Translations under genes and position numbers: made by a program | Shown: one piece after another, positions 1 to 9,451 of the stretch | Layout of the letters: each line of letters starts with the position of its first letter | How positions within the stretch are numbered: position 1 is the first letter of the stretch | Notes under the pieces: model-generated | The model's database searches: none | Told to the model about the DNA's origin: nothing | The model's input: the letters and a program-made list of their open reading frames with translations, nothing else | Assembly: GCF_001438705.1 (NCBI RefSeq) | Contig: NZ_JQBP01000001.1 | Location: 44,933 to 108,932 of the forward strand | DNA length: 64,000 bases | From: Weissella kandleri | Lineage (GTDB): Bacteria; Bacillota; Bacilli; Lactobacillales; Lactobacillaceae | Reading direction: 5' to 3'

Positions 1-1359
1 TTTATAGAACAAACCCCCATTCAAAAAGCAGTTTTTGAACCACTGGTTACGGGACAATCAATTGACGCCTTAGCACCGACTGGAACCGGGAAAACTCTAG
101 CCTTTACTTGGCCACTTTTGCCATTACTACAGCCAAATGATGGAGAACAATTATTAATATTAGCACCATCACAAGAGTTAGCTATGCAAACGACCCGGGT
201 TGTGCGCGAATGGGCGCAAGGTTTTGACTTAAAGGTCTTGGCCTTAACTGGGGGGGCTAATGTTAAAAATCAATTGGATCGGTTGAAAAAGCATCCAGAA
301 ATTTTGGTGGGTACGCCTGGCCGGGTTGGCGAACTTGCTGCTAGCAAAAAGTTAAAGTTGCAGCGTTTGCGTACTCTAATCTTAGATGAAGCCGATATCT
401 TACTGCAGGATGAGACGGCTGACCAAATTCAAAATGTTTGGGAATTATTCGGTGATGAAGATATTCAAGTCGCGATGTTTGGCGCAACCGCGGTGATTAA
501 TCAACGAGCCCAAACGATTTTTCGACGTGAATTTACACGCATTGATTTACGGGATGTCCAAATGCCTACTAGTTTGCAGCATCAGTTTGTTTTGACAGCC
601 AATGATCAAAAAAATAAACGGTTGCGGCAGTTAGCAACGCGCAAGGGATGGCAGGCGATGGTCTTTTTCAATACGACGAAAGCTTTGAAACAGACGGCTA
701 GCTTTTTGGCGCATGAACACGTGGCGATGGCAACTTTGGTTCGGGGTGATTCCAGCCGGACCCGCGCAAGTGCATTGGAAGCTTTTAGGAATGGACAAGC
801 AAAATTTTTGCTGACGACAGACGTCGCTGCCCGTGGATTAGATGTGATAGATTTACCCGCAGTCATTAATTATGATTTGCCACGAGATGGTGAAACTTAT
901 ACGCATCGGGCCGGAAGAACTGGCCGGATGGGACGCACGGGTAAAGTAGTGACCTTTGGAAATGACCATGATTTGCGTGATTTAAAACGGATGGTGCAAG
1001 TTGAAATAGATGTCTTACCCTGGCAACAAATTGTTGAACAAAGCGAGCGTGCAAAAAGTAAAACCCCCGCGTATGGTAAAAATGGGTGGGAAAGGACGAA
1101 GCCACAAGCTGTTCCTAAAAAAAGCAACGTAAAAGCGCAGACGGCAAAGTTAACGCAAGAACAAGATTTGGATAAACCGCGAGCCAAGCAACGGTCAACT
1201 TGGACGATAGGAGCCCCGGTCACGGAGCCGGTTAAAAAATCAGAACGTTTGGCCAAAGAGAAAAAAGCAAAGCGCCGGAATCAAAAAGATAAAGGAAAGC
1301 CTAAACATAAACTGGGACGTGAGTTAGGGAAGAGGAATTTGAATGGCAGAGATAATTGA
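1..1359 (+). CDS. DEAD-box ATP-dependent RNA helicase (5' end outside window)
   Basis: The reading frame is open from base 1, so the gene begins upstream of the window. Visible motifs in order are a Q-motif remnant (TPIQ), Walker A APTGTGKT at 73-96, motif Ib TPGR, motif II as a true DEAD box (LILDEADILL), GAT in place of the usual SAT, and motif VI HRAGRTGR. The last ~100 residues form a very basic Lys/Arg/Gln-rich tail, typical of cold-shock or ribosome-assembly helicases of the CshB type, where it adds RNA affinity. The family unwinds short RNA duplexes using ATP in the cytoplasm. The 3' end overlaps folD by 17 bp, so the two are translationally linked. Family is certain; which paralogue is not. 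Confidence 0.93.
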   Translation, partial: FIEQTPIQKAVFEPLVTGQSIDALAPTGTGKTLAFTWPLLPLLQPNDGEQLLILAPSQELAMQTTRVVREWAQGFDLKVLALTGGANVKNQLDRLKKHPEILVGTPGRVGELAASKKLKLQRLRTLILDEADILLQDETADQIQNVWELFGDEDIQVAMFGATAVINQRAQTIFRREFTRIDLRDVQMPTSLQHQFVLTANDQKNKRLRQLATRKGWQAMVFFNTTKALKQTASFLAHEHVAMATLVRGDSSRTRASALEAFRNGQAKFLLTTDVAARGLDVIDLPAVINYDLPRDGETYTHRAGRTGRMGRTGKVVTFGNDHDLRDLKRMVQVEIDVLPWQQIVEQSERAKSKTPAYGKNGWERTKPQAVPKKSNVKAQTAKLTQEQDLDKPRAKQRSTWTIGAPVTEPVKKSERLAKEKKAKRRNQKDKGKPKHKLGRELGKRNLNGRDN

Positions 1360-2233
1360 TGGACGAGCGATTGCTCAGCGGGTCCGAGCACAAGTGGCCA
1401 CACAAACTCAACGTTTACTGGCCGAAAATATTATTCCAGGTCTAGCAGTTATTTTAGTTGGAAATGATCCAGCTAGTGAAATTTATGTACGCAATAAAGA
1501 GCGGGCAGCGGCCAAGACCGGGATTCATAGTGAGACGTTCAAGTTGTCAGCCACAACTACTGAAGCTGAAGTTTTAGCTTTAATTCAGCGGCTTAACCAT
1601 GACGCGTCAATTGATGCGATTTTGTTGCAAAGCCCCGTGCCAGGCCAAATTAATGAGCAGGCGATGCAAGATGCGATTGCGCCGGAAAAAGACGTGGACG
1701 GGTTTAATCCGACCAACATTGGGAAATTATTTGCGAATCGAGCGGGTTATTATCCAGTGGCGAATACACCCAAAGGAATTATGACTTTATTAGAACAAGC
1801 CCACGTGGAATTGGCGCAACGTTTAGTAGTTATTTTAGGGCGTTCGAATTTAGTGGGACGTCCGCTATTTGCCTTGATGGAAGCGCAAAATGCCAGTGTT
1901 GTCTTGTTACATCGTTTTACACCAGATGATTTGCGTCATCAATTATTGCAACAAGCTGATGTGATTATTTCAGCGACGGGGGTACCTAAGTTAGTCCGAG
2001 CCGATGATGTTAAGGCGGGGGCGACCGTCATTGATGTTGGTATTACACGCCTAGCTGATGGTAGTTTACAAGGCGATGTTGACTTTGAAGCAGTTGCTCC
2101 AAAGGCACAAGCAATTACCCCAGTACCAGGTGGGGTTGGACCAATGACAATTGCGACGTTATTACAAACGACGGTAGAATTGGCTGCTGAACATCATCAA
2201 GTGGAGTTAGAGGCAGGATGGCAGAATATTTAA
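1343..2233 (+). CDS. folD: Bifunctional methylenetetrahydrofolate dehydrogenase/cyclohydrolase
   Basis: A 296-residue protein, the usual FolD length. It interconverts 5,10-methylene-THF, 5,10-methenyl-THF and 10-formyl-THF with NADP, supplying one-carbon units for purines and formyl-Met. Signatures are the substrate-side motif QSPVPGQ, the DVDGF segment, the Rossmann segment VVILGRSNLVGRP near residue 160, and PGGVGPMT near residue 260. The ATG lies inside the end of the helicase gene, and the 3' end overlaps xseA by 16 bp, giving a compact operon. Pairing folD with xseA/xseB/ispA is a common order in Bacillota. Confidence 0.98.
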   Translation: MAEIIDGRAIAQRVRAQVATQTQRLLAENIIPGLAVILVGNDPASEIYVRNKERAAAKTGIHSETFKLSATTTEAEVLALIQRLNHDASIDAILLQSPVPGQINEQAMQDAIAPEKDVDGFNPTNIGKLFANRAGYYPVANTPKGIMTLLEQAHVELAQRLVVILGRSNLVGRPLFALMEAQNASVVLLHRFTPDDLRHQLLQQADVIISATGVPKLVRADDVKAGATVIDVGITRLADGSLQGDVDFEAVAPKAQAITPVPGGVGPMTIATLLQTTVELAAEHHQVELEAGWQNI

Positions 2234-3486
2234 CAGTAAGTGCATTAACACAATATTTAAAACGTAAATTTGTGGCAGATCCATATTTAAAAGAGGTTTA
2301 CCTGACGGGAGAAGTGTCTAATTTTCGACCACGGTCGAAGCATCAGTATTTTTCAATTAAAGATGAGCATGCGGTGATTAATGCGACCCTTTTTCAAGGT
2401 GTCTATCGGAAGCTACCTTTCCAATTGGAAGCTGGTATGCGAGTGAATGTGGTTGGACATATTGATTTATATGCGCCGAATGGAGGTTATTCCATTATTA
2501 TTGAGCGCATTGAGCCAGACGGGGTCGGTGCCTTGGCAGTGCAATATGAGCAGCTAAAGCGCAAGTTGGAAACAGAAGGGTTGTTTCAACAAAATCAACG
2601 AGCTATTCCAGCATTTCCAAAGAAAATTGCGGTGATTACTTCGCCGAGTGGAGCGGTTATTCAAGACATTCGGACGACTGTGCAGCGACGTTATCCGATT
2701 GCACAAATTTATCTTTATCCCGCAGTAGTTCAGGGGCAAGGTTCCGTTCCCAATCTATTACAGCAATTAAAACGGGTGGCACAAGTAAATTACGATGTTT
2801 TGATTATTGGACGGGGTGGTGGTTCAATTGAAGATCTTTGGGCTTTTAATGATGAACAATTAGCACGCCAATTGGTGCAGATGCCTATGCCAATGATTAG
2901 CTCGGTGGGGCATGAAACGGACACGACGATTGCCGATTTTATTGCCGATCAGCGGGCTGCGACACCGACTGCTGCGGCTGAAATTGCGACGCCGGTCCTA
3001 TTGACAGACCTTTTTAATGAATTAAACCAGACGCAGATGCGTATGATTAATAGTTTAAGTAATCGGTTAAATTATTTGGATGAACGTTTAACCCGTGTAC
3101 AACAGAGTGCGGTCTTACAACAACCAACGCGTTTATATGAAGGCTTAAGCCGTCGAGTGGATTTAGCTCAAGATCGTTTAGCGCAAATGTTTAAGACACA
3201 ATTGACGCAAAATCAGCATCGCTTGGCCTTAATCATGCCACGGTTAAATAATGCGATGCAACGGCAAATCGAACAAAAGCAAACACGTTATGCGCGGGCC
3301 GTCCATGGTTTAGATTTAATGAGCCCCTTAGCTGTTTTAGCCCGGGGGTATAGTGTTACGACCAATCAAAATCAGCAAGTAGTACGACAGGTTGGTGATG
3401 TTGCGACTGGCGATCAGGTATATATTCAAGTGAATGACGGACAAATCTTGGCCCAGGTTACGGAGATAAAAAAAGAAAATGACTAA
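2218..3486 (+). CDS. xseA: Exodeoxyribonuclease VII large subunit
   Basis: A 422-residue protein with an N-terminal OB-fold (about residues 1-100, starting [15 protein letters not shown]), a central catalytic part with [16 protein letters not shown] and [14 protein letters not shown], and a helical/coiled-coil C-terminal half. With XseB it forms exonuclease VII, which degrades single-stranded DNA to oligonucleotides in both directions without ATP and acts in mismatch and crosslink repair. It overlaps folD upstream and xseB downstream by 8 bp, so the two subunits are translationally coupled. Confidence 0.97.
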   Translation: MAEYLTVSALTQYLKRKFVADPYLKEVYLTGEVSNFRPRSKHQYFSIKDEHAVINATLFQGVYRKLPFQLEAGMRVNVVGHIDLYAPNGGYSIIIERIEPDGVGALAVQYEQLKRKLETEGLFQQNQRAIPAFPKKIAVITSPSGAVIQDIRTTVQRRYPIAQIYLYPAVVQGQGSVPNLLQQLKRVAQVNYDVLIIGRGGGSIEDLWAFNDEQLARQLVQMPMPMISSVGHETDTTIADFIADQRAATPTAAAEIATPVLLTDLFNELNQTQMRMINSLSNRLNYLDERLTRVQQSAVLQQPTRLYEGLSRRVDLAQDRLAQMFKTQLTQNQHRLALIMPRLNNAMQRQIEQKQTRYARAVHGLDLMSPLAVLARGYSVTTNQNQQVVRQVGDVATGDQVYIQVNDGQILAQVTEIKKEND

Positions 3487-3709
3487 TGAAAAAGAACAAA
3501 CATTTGAAGAAAAATTAACAACATTGGAATCAATTGTGACCCAATTAGAAAAAGGTGAAATCCCGCTTGAACAAGCGATTGAAGTTTTTCAAAAAGGGAT
3601 GGTTTTGTCAAAGGAGCTTCAACAAAGCTTACAGACGGCTGAACAAAGTCTGACAAAGATTGTACAAGATGACGGTCAAATTCAAGATTTTCAATCTGAG
3701 GATAAATGA
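3479..3709 (+). CDS. xseB: Exodeoxyribonuclease VII small subunit
   Basis: A 76-residue helical protein containing the family signature [19 protein letters not shown] followed by [12 protein letters not shown], with the acidic, helical composition typical of XseB. Several copies bind the long coiled coil of XseA and are needed for activity. The start overlaps the end of xseA and the stop overlaps the ispA start by 4 bp (ATGA), consistent with coupled translation. Confidence 0.96.
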   Translation: MTNEKEQTFEEKLTTLESIVTQLEKGEIPLEQAIEVFQKGMVLSKELQQSLQTAEQSLTKIVQDDGQIQDFQSEDK

Positions 3710-4572
3710 ATATGAACTTTAATCAATTTACGCAAAAGATGCACCCGCAAATTGAGGAAACTTTAACCCACGGATTAGCATCAGTGTCATCAAATAATGA
3801 ATTGCAGGCGGCTTTGGAGTATGCCACTTTGGCTGGTGGAAAACGGCTCCGCCCGTTATTAACGCTGGCTGTCTTACAAAGTTATCATGTGAATACGCAG
3901 GCATATTTAAAAGCGGCCAGTGCGGTGGAATTAATTCATAGCTATAGCTTGATTCACGATGATTTACCTATTATGGATGATGATGATTTACGGCGAGGTC
4001 AGCCCACGACACATCGTAAATTTGGTGCTGCAATCGCTTTATTAGCGGGGGATGCTTTACAACCCTTAGCTTTTGAATGGTTGTTGAGTGCAGAACACTT
4101 AAGCTCGCAACAAAAGCTTGCATTAGCCCAGACTTTGGCGCAAGCGGCTGGGGTAGGTGGCATGGTAGGCGGCCAAGTTGAAGATTGGCAGATGACCGGT
4201 CGCACGCCCCAAGTTGCAGAATTAGATCAAATTCATCAAAAAAAGACGGGTGCTTTGATTACCTATGCTTGTCAGGCTGGTGGCATTATGGCCAATGCTA
4301 GCCTAGTTGAGATGCAGGCTTTAATCCGTTTTGGTCAAGCTTTTGGCTTTGCTTTTCAATTAAAAGATGATTTGAATGACTGGCAACAAGACAAAGGTGC
4401 AGATAAAAATGCTTACCCTGCTTTAATTGGTTTCAAAGCCACGCAGGAGCGCTTAAAAGCCACGGTGGAGCAGGCGCAACAGGCGGTAGCTGAGTTAGTG
4501 CAAGTCAGTCAATTAGATTGGGAATTGTTGAAAACGAGTTTAGCATATTTTGAAGATGTGATGGAGAATTAG
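3706..4572 (+). CDS. ispA: Polyprenyl (farnesyl/geranyl) diphosphate synthase
   Basis: A 288-residue class I trans-prenyltransferase. It condenses isopentenyl diphosphate with allylic diphosphates to make farnesyl diphosphate, the precursor of undecaprenyl phosphate for cell-wall synthesis. The first aspartate-rich motif is [10 protein letters not shown] from about residue 85, preceded by GGKRLRP (IPP binding). The second is DDLND from about residue 221. Two in-frame ATGs lie three codons apart (3706 and 3712); the first overlaps xseB by 4 bp and is preferred. It is the usual partner of xseAB and tlyA. Confidence 0.95.
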   Translation: MNMNFNQFTQKMHPQIEETLTHGLASVSSNNELQAALEYATLAGGKRLRPLLTLAVLQSYHVNTQAYLKAASAVELIHSYSLIHDDLPIMDDDDLRRGQPTTHRKFGAAIALLAGDALQPLAFEWLLSAEHLSSQQKLALAQTLAQAAGVGGMVGGQVEDWQMTGRTPQVAELDQIHQKKTGALITYACQAGGIMANASLVEMQALIRFGQAFGFAFQLKDDLNDWQQDKGADKNAYPALIGFKATQERLKATVEQAQQAVAELVQVSQLDWELLKTSLAYFEDVMEN

Positions 4573-4578
4573 GGATTC

Positions 4579-5427
4579 ATGGCGAAATTGGAAAAAGAGC
4601 GGGTTGATATTTTAGCCGTGCAACAAGGCTTATTTACTTCGCGGGAGCAAGCGAAGCGAGCCATTATGGCCGGTGAAATTTTAGGCGAAAATGAGCAACG
4701 CATGGATAAACCGGGTGAAAAAATTGCGGTCACAATTGAGTTGCATCTAAAAGGGGCGCCGATGCCTTACGTTTCACGTGGTGGTTTTAAGTTAGAAAAA
4801 ATGCGCGACGTTTTTAAGCTAGACTTTAGCGGTAAAACGGTGCTCGATATTGGATCATCGACGGGTGGTTTTACGGATGTTGCCTTACAAAGTGGGGCTC
4901 AATTAGTCTATGCGTTGGATGTTGGAACAAATCAGCTCGTTTGGAAATTGCGTTCAGACGAGCGTGTCGTAGTGATGGAGAACACAAACTTTCGGTATAG
5001 TAAGCTAGATGATTTTAAAATGGGACAGCCAGAAATGGCAACAATTGATGTCTCATTTATTTCATTGAATTTAATTCTAGCGCCCTTGGCTCAAATTTTG
5101 GTGCCAGGAGGGTCAGTGGCTACCTTGATTAAACCTCAATTTGAAGCGGGGCGTACGGCAGTAGGTAAGCATGGGATTGTGAAGTCCGCTGAAACGCACC
5201 TTCAAGTGATTAATCAAGTCACTGAATATGCACAACAAGCTGGTTTTAGTATGGTGGCACTGGACTATTCCCCAATTAAAGGTGGCTCTGGTAATATTGA
5301 ATTTATTGCACACTTGAAGTTAGATGGTGGGCAAGATACGATTAATTTAGCAGCGCGACAAGCCATGGTGCAAGCCGCACATGAGCAATTAAATGCACAT
5401 CGGGAGCAGACGGATGGTCAGAAATAA
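4579..5427 (+). CDS. tlyA: TlyA family rRNA (cytidine-2'-O)-methyltransferase
   Basis: A 282-residue protein with an N-terminal S4 RNA-binding domain (about residues 1-65, ERVDILAVQQGLFTSREQAK), a YVSRGGFKLEK linker motif, then an FtsJ-type SAM methyltransferase domain with VLDIGSSTGGFTDVALQ (motif I) and the acidic post-I segment. TlyA homologues methylate ribose in 16S/23S rRNA; the B. subtilis homologue is YqxC. It is separated from ispA by 6 bp and overlaps the chosen argR start, matching the conserved ispA-tlyA-argR-recN order. Confidence 0.93.
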   Translation: MAKLEKERVDILAVQQGLFTSREQAKRAIMAGEILGENEQRMDKPGEKIAVTIELHLKGAPMPYVSRGGFKLEKMRDVFKLDFSGKTVLDIGSSTGGFTDVALQSGAQLVYALDVGTNQLVWKLRSDERVVVMENTNFRYSKLDDFKMGQPEMATIDVSFISLNLILAPLAQILVPGGSVATLIKPQFEAGRTAVGKHGIVKSAETHLQVINQVTEYAQQAGFSMVALDYSPIKGGSGNIEFIAHLKLDGGQDTINLAARQAMVQAAHEQLNAHREQTDGQK

Positions 5428-5863
5428 AATGGCACGGCAAGCCGAAATTAGACAGATTATTAAACAACAGCGGGTTCAAACGCAAGAAGAACTAGCGAGG
5501 ATTTTAAATGATCGTGGTTGGAATGTGACCCAAGCGACCGTCTCACGCGATATTAGTAGTATGCAGTTGGTGAAAGTCCCTCTAAGTGAAGGGGGCTTTG
5601 CGTATGACTTAATGCGGGATGCCGATTATGAAACGCAGGTTAAGGCGATTTTACAAGAATCACAAACGCGGATGCAGGCGCAGGGTAATTTGATTATGGT
5701 CAAAGTTTTGCCGGGAACTGGTCCAGCCTTAAAGACTGCCTTAGAAGCTTTAGATTTAAATGAAATCTTTGGGGTTGTCGGGGATGATAACGGCGCATTG
5801 ATTATTGTCAAAGCCGGGTATCATGCTTCAGGTTTAATGGATAAGTTGGCCCAATTACCATGA
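5414..5863 (+). CDS. argR: Arginine repressor ArgR/AhrC (copy 1)
   Basis: About 149 residues from the ATG at 5414, which has GGGAG 8 nt upstream. The upstream in-frame ATG at 5393 would add 7 residues inside tlyA and has no better site. The N-terminal winged helix contains NVTQATVSRDI, the hallmark recognition helix. The C-terminal hexamerisation and arginine-binding domain has the GTGPALKTALEAL region and GDDNGALII. It represses arginine biosynthesis and/or activates the arginine deiminase pathway when arginine is bound. A second, divergent copy lies at 33.3 kb; lactic acid bacteria often use two ArgR proteins that act together as hetero-oligomers. Confidence 0.93.
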   Translation: MVRNKMARQAEIRQIIKQQRVQTQEELARILNDRGWNVTQATVSRDISSMQLVKVPLSEGGFAYDLMRDADYETQVKAILQESQTRMQAQGNLIMVKVLPGTGPALKTALEALDLNEIFGVVGDDNGALIIVKAGYHASGLMDKLAQLP

Positions 5864-5878
5864 AATAAGGAGTGAACA

Positions 5879-7555
5879 ATGTTACAGGAATTATCAATTA
5901 AAGATTTTGCGATTATTTCAGAGCTGAATCTCAGCTTTGACGATGGGATGACCGTTTTAACAGGGGAGACTGGCGCGGGAAAGTCGATTATTATTGATGC
6001 TGTAGGATTGTTGGCTGGTGGGCGGAGTTCCACAGATTATCTGCGTGAAGGGACGAAAAAAGCTGTTTTACAAGGGCTTTTTACCTTGGAAAACACCGAG
6101 CGGATTACGCCAGTTTTGGATAAATATGATATTGAATTAGATGAGCAACAATTATTGATTCATCGTGAAATTCAACAAAGCGGGCGCAATGTCATCCGGG
6201 TGAATGGACAATTAGTTAATACGACTGGTCTGCGCGAGATTGGGCAATACCTAGTTGATATTCATGGACAAAATGAACATCAGGAATTAATGAAAGTTGA
6301 ACGGCATGAGGCACTCTTGGACCAGTATGCTGGGGCTGAGTTAGAACCAGCGCGGCAAACTTATACGGAAGCTTTTAAGCAGTATCAAAGCCTCGCTAAG
6401 CGCTATCGGCAGCGCCAAGCTGATAAACAGGCTTTTGCGCAGCGCTTAGATATGTTGACCTTTCAAGTGAATGAATTGCAAGAAGCGCAGTTGATGACCG
6501 GCGAAGAAGAGGAGTTAGATCATGAGTATCAGGAGTTGTCTAATTTCCAAGATGTTTTAGAAGCGTTGTCGGCTGCTTATACTTCCCTTGATGGCGATTG
6601 GGAAGGAAACGGTTTAACGATTGTAGGTGAAGCTTTGAGTTCGATGGAGAGCATTGAAGAGGTTGGGAGCCGTTATCAAAAGTTGACGGAAACCATTCGT
6701 GATTCTTATTATGAGTTGCAAGAAGCAGCGTCAGAATTAGCCGCGGTTCGGGACGGACTAGAATTTGATGGCGACCGGTTACAAACAGTAACTGATCGCT
6801 TGAATTTAATTCATACATTAGAAAATAAATATGGGGCGACTGTTGAAGAAATTCTAAGTTATCAAAATCAAATTGAACAAGAATTGAGCTTGATGAAGGG
6901 CGAAGGTACGGAATTATCGGATTTGAAAGAACAAGTGGTTCAAGCCCAACATACTACCCATGTGGCAGCTCAAAAGTTAACGGATTTGCGCAAACAAGCA
7001 GCGGGCCAATTAACCCAAGCGATTCATGAACAATTAGCTGATTTGTATATGGATAAAGCGGTTTTTTCAGTACATATGGAAAAAACAAAAACGTTGCATG
7101 CTACGGGACAAGATCAAATTGAATTTTATATTCAAACTAATCCGGGTGAAGCAGCCAAGCCTTTGGCAAAAATTGCATCCGGAGGAGAACTGAGCCGTAT
7201 GATGTTAGCGATGAAAACTATTTTTGCGCAAGATCAAGGGGTGACCGCCATTGTTTTCGATGAAGTGGATACCGGTGTTTCAGGCCGGGTAGCGCAAGCC
7301 ATCGCGAATAAGATTTCCAAAATAGCCGAACACTCGCAAGTTTTAACGATTACGCATCTCCCACAAGTTGCGGCAATTGCGCAACATCAATTATATATTA
7401 AGAAAAAAATTGTTGACGATCGGACTTTGACAACTGTGACTCCACTGGATGTGAAGGCACGAATTGATGAAATTGCGCGGATGTTATCTGGGAATCAATT
7501 AACTGATGCCGCCCGGCAGAATGCGCGTGATTTGTTGGCTCAAAATCAGGATTAA
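5879..7555 (+). CDS. recN: DNA repair protein RecN (SMC-like ATPase)
   Basis: A 558-residue SMC-like protein with N-terminal Walker A GETGAGKSI near residue 30, a long coiled-coil middle (about 150-400), and a C-terminal ABC half with the signature IASGGELSRMMLA and Walker B IVFDEVDTGVSG followed by ITHLPQVAAIA. RecN binds 3' single-stranded ends and tethers broken DNA during recombination repair. The start follows argR by 15 bp with AAGGAG upstream. recN is the last gene of the folD-recN run; 155 bp without a gene follow. Confidence 0.97.
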   Translation: MLQELSIKDFAIISELNLSFDDGMTVLTGETGAGKSIIIDAVGLLAGGRSSTDYLREGTKKAVLQGLFTLENTERITPVLDKYDIELDEQQLLIHREIQQSGRNVIRVNGQLVNTTGLREIGQYLVDIHGQNEHQELMKVERHEALLDQYAGAELEPARQTYTEAFKQYQSLAKRYRQRQADKQAFAQRLDMLTFQVNELQEAQLMTGEEEELDHEYQELSNFQDVLEALSAAYTSLDGDWEGNGLTIVGEALSSMESIEEVGSRYQKLTETIRDSYYELQEAASELAAVRDGLEFDGDRLQTVTDRLNLIHTLENKYGATVEEILSYQNQIEQELSLMKGEGTELSDLKEQVVQAQHTTHVAAQKLTDLRKQAAGQLTQAIHEQLADLYMDKAVFSVHMEKTKTLHATGQDQIEFYIQTNPGEAAKPLAKIASGGELSRMMLAMKTIFAQDQGVTAIVFDEVDTGVSGRVAQAIANKISKIAEHSQVLTITHLPQVAAIAQHQLYIKKKIVDDRTLTTVTPLDVKARIDEIARMLSGNQLTDAARQNARDLLAQNQD

Positions 7556-7710
7556 GCGTATGGTATTGATGTTAACTGTCTTACAAAATTTCAGGGTGGT
7601 TGCTGGTGGCTTTTTAAGTGCGGTATGCTTGGATTAGTAGTTGAATAAAATTTGAAAAACAGGTAAGATAAGAGTTATTATTACAAAGATGTAAAAGGGG
7701 TACATAGGAC

Positions 7711-8328
7711 ATGAAGCGTGGGGTTTTAATTGTTTTGTCTGGTCCATCTGGCGTTGGTAAAGGAACGGTACGGAAGGCCTTGTTTGAGGAGCCAGATATT
7801 GACTTCACGTATTCGATTTCAATGACGACGCGTAAGCCACGGGATGGTGAAGTCCATGGAGAAGACTATTTCTTCGTGAGTCGTGATGAATTTGAAGCTA
7901 ATATTAAAGCAAATAACATGCTAGAATATGCTGAATATGTTGGTAATTACTATGGAACTCCCAAAAGTTTTATCGATGAAACTTTGGCATCCGGACATGA
8001 TGTTTTTTTGGAAATTGATGTCCAAGGGGCTTTGCAGGTCAAAGAAAAGATGCCTGAAGGAGCTTATATCTTTTTGACACCACCTGATTTAAAAGCTTTA
8101 AAAGAACGGCTTCAAGGTCGTGGCACTGACGCACCAGAGGTGATTGAGCGCCGGGTAGCGGCCGCTTCATCTGAGATTCGCATGATGGCTAATTATGATT
8201 ATGCCGTGGTTAATGATGAAGTTGAGACTGCCGTGGATCGGATTAAGAATATTGTGCAGGTTGAACGGCTACGTGTGAACCATATTTTACCAGAATATAT
8301 TGCTATGATTGAGGAGTTTGAGAAATGA
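7711..8328 (+). CDS. gmk: Guanylate kinase
   Basis: A 205-residue enzyme converting GMP to GDP with ATP, central to purine salvage. It has P-loop [11 protein letters not shown] near residue 10, the GMP-binding segment [19 protein letters not shown] (about 34-53), and [11 protein letters not shown]. The start follows AAGGGG in a 155-bp spacer, so it probably has its own promoter, although I see no clear -35/-10 pair. It overlaps rpoZ by 4 bp; gmk-rpoZ is a conserved pair in Bacillota. Confidence 0.97.
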   Translation: MKRGVLIVLSGPSGVGKGTVRKALFEEPDIDFTYSISMTTRKPRDGEVHGEDYFFVSRDEFEANIKANNMLEYAEYVGNYYGTPKSFIDETLASGHDVFLEIDVQGALQVKEKMPEGAYIFLTPPDLKALKERLQGRGTDAPEVIERRVAAASSEIRMMANYDYAVVNDEVETAVDRIKNIVQVERLRVNHILPEYIAMIEEFEK

Positions 8329-8537
8329 TTTTATATCCATCTGTTGATAAGTTGCTAGAACAAGTAAATTCACGTTATAAGTTAATTGCGCTAGGGTCAA
8401 AACGAGCACATGAATTGGAACAAGGAAGTTTACCAACCATCGCGAAATTTGATTCAGTGAAGCCAATTGGGCAAGCGTTTGAAGAAATTGAAGCCGGTAA
8501 CGTGATTGTTGATCCAGATGAAACAGAAATGGATTAA
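8325..8537 (+). CDS. rpoZ: RNA polymerase omega subunit
   Basis: A 70-residue protein with the omega core signature [17 protein letters not shown]. Omega binds the beta' subunit and assists RNA polymerase assembly. It overlaps gmk by 4 bp (ATGA) and is followed by a strong terminator. The genes that often follow rpoZ in lactobacilli (coaBC, priA, fmt) are absent here; an exopolysaccharide-type cassette follows instead. Confidence 0.95.
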   Translation: MILYPSVDKLLEQVNSRYKLIALGSKRAHELEQGSLPTIAKFDSVKPIGQAFEEIEAGNVIVDPDETEMD

Positions 8538-8553
8538 TTGAATGAGCACTTGG

Positions 8554-8586
8554 AGTGGGTGACGGCAGCGTTTTCCCACTTTTTTT
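8554..8586 (+). terminator. Rho-independent terminator after gmk-rpoZ
   Basis: The arms AGTGGG (8554-8559) and CCCACT (8575-8580) form a stem followed directly by a T run to 8586. Confidence 0.88.
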
Positions 8587-8641
8587 AGAGCCAAAAAGTG
8601 TTTAAATCATGGTTGGAATATGATTATTGAGGAGAGAACTG

Positions 8642-9439
8642 ATGGAACAAGCAGCGACAAAGGTGACGATTTTAGTAGCAGCCCATAAGCCCTATTCGAT
8701 GCCTGATGATTCAATCTATCGGCCAATTCTGGTGGGGGCAGCCCAGCATGCGAATGTACCAAATGAACATTGGCTCAAAGATGAAACTGGTCGCAATATC
8801 TCTCAGAAAAATGCTCATTATAATGAATTAACGGCTTTATATTGGGCTAAATATAATTTAAAAGATCAAGAGGTAATTGGATTAGCACACTATCGACGTT
8901 TTTTAGGACGCAAGATGAGTCATCAATACACGGCTTTATTGACGCAAAGTGATATTGAGCAGGGGTTGGCGCAAACGGATGTTTTGTTGCCTAAGGCACG
9001 CAATTATTGGATTGAAACGCAAGCCAAACATTATTTAAATGCGCATGCCAAACGCCCTTTGGAAGTGTTATCAGCTGTGATTACAAAGCATTATCCTAGA
9101 TACCAAGCGGCTTTTGAGCAGGTTCAAGCATCAAAAAAGGCTCATTTATTTAATATGAGTATTATGCGACAGGCAGATTTTCAAGCTTATACTGATTTTA
9201 TGTTTGGCGTGTTAGAATTAGTGGATGACCAGTTGGATTATGCGCAATTAACAGGGGAAGATCAGCGGGCACTCGGCTTTTTAGGTGAGCGTTTGATGGA
9301 TGTTTGGTTGATTGCAAATGAGAAACGATATTTGGAATATCCATTGGTAACATTGGAAAAAACAAATTGGTTGAATAAAGGGTGGCATTTTTTGCGCCGT
9401 CATTTTAGTAATTCTCAAAATAAAAAAACGCATTTCTAA
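8642..9439 (+). CDS. DUF4422 domain protein, probable glycosyltransferase
   Basis: A 265-residue cytoplasmic protein of the DUF4422 family, found in capsule and exopolysaccharide clusters and thought to transfer sugars. Typical parts are the opening VTILVAAHKPYSMPDD, the segment ISQKNAHYNELTALYWAKYN, and GLAHYRRFL. I place the start at the ATG at 8642 because GAGGAG lies just upstream; a TTG at 8627 is in frame but would consume that ribosome-binding site. It is followed 12 bp later by a family-2 glycosyltransferase and then glf, so it likely acts on the same glycan. The acceptor is unknown. Confidence 0.82.
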   Translation: MEQAATKVTILVAAHKPYSMPDDSIYRPILVGAAQHANVPNEHWLKDETGRNISQKNAHYNELTALYWAKYNLKDQEVIGLAHYRRFLGRKMSHQYTALLTQSDIEQGLAQTDVLLPKARNYWIETQAKHYLNAHAKRPLEVLSAVITKHYPRYQAAFEQVQASKKAHLFNMSIMRQADFQAYTDFMFGVLELVDDQLDYAQLTGEDQRALGFLGERLMDVWLIANEKRYLEYPLVTLEKTNWLNKGWHFLRRHFSNSQNKKTHF

Positions 9440-9451
9440 GGAGAGCAATTT

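Noticed and set aside
8914..8924. 10 of 11 match to the tracrRNA 5' guide inside the DUF4422 gene (GATGAGTCATC)
   Set aside because: About one such match is expected by chance in 64 kb on both strands; it lies in a coding region and has no supporting context.
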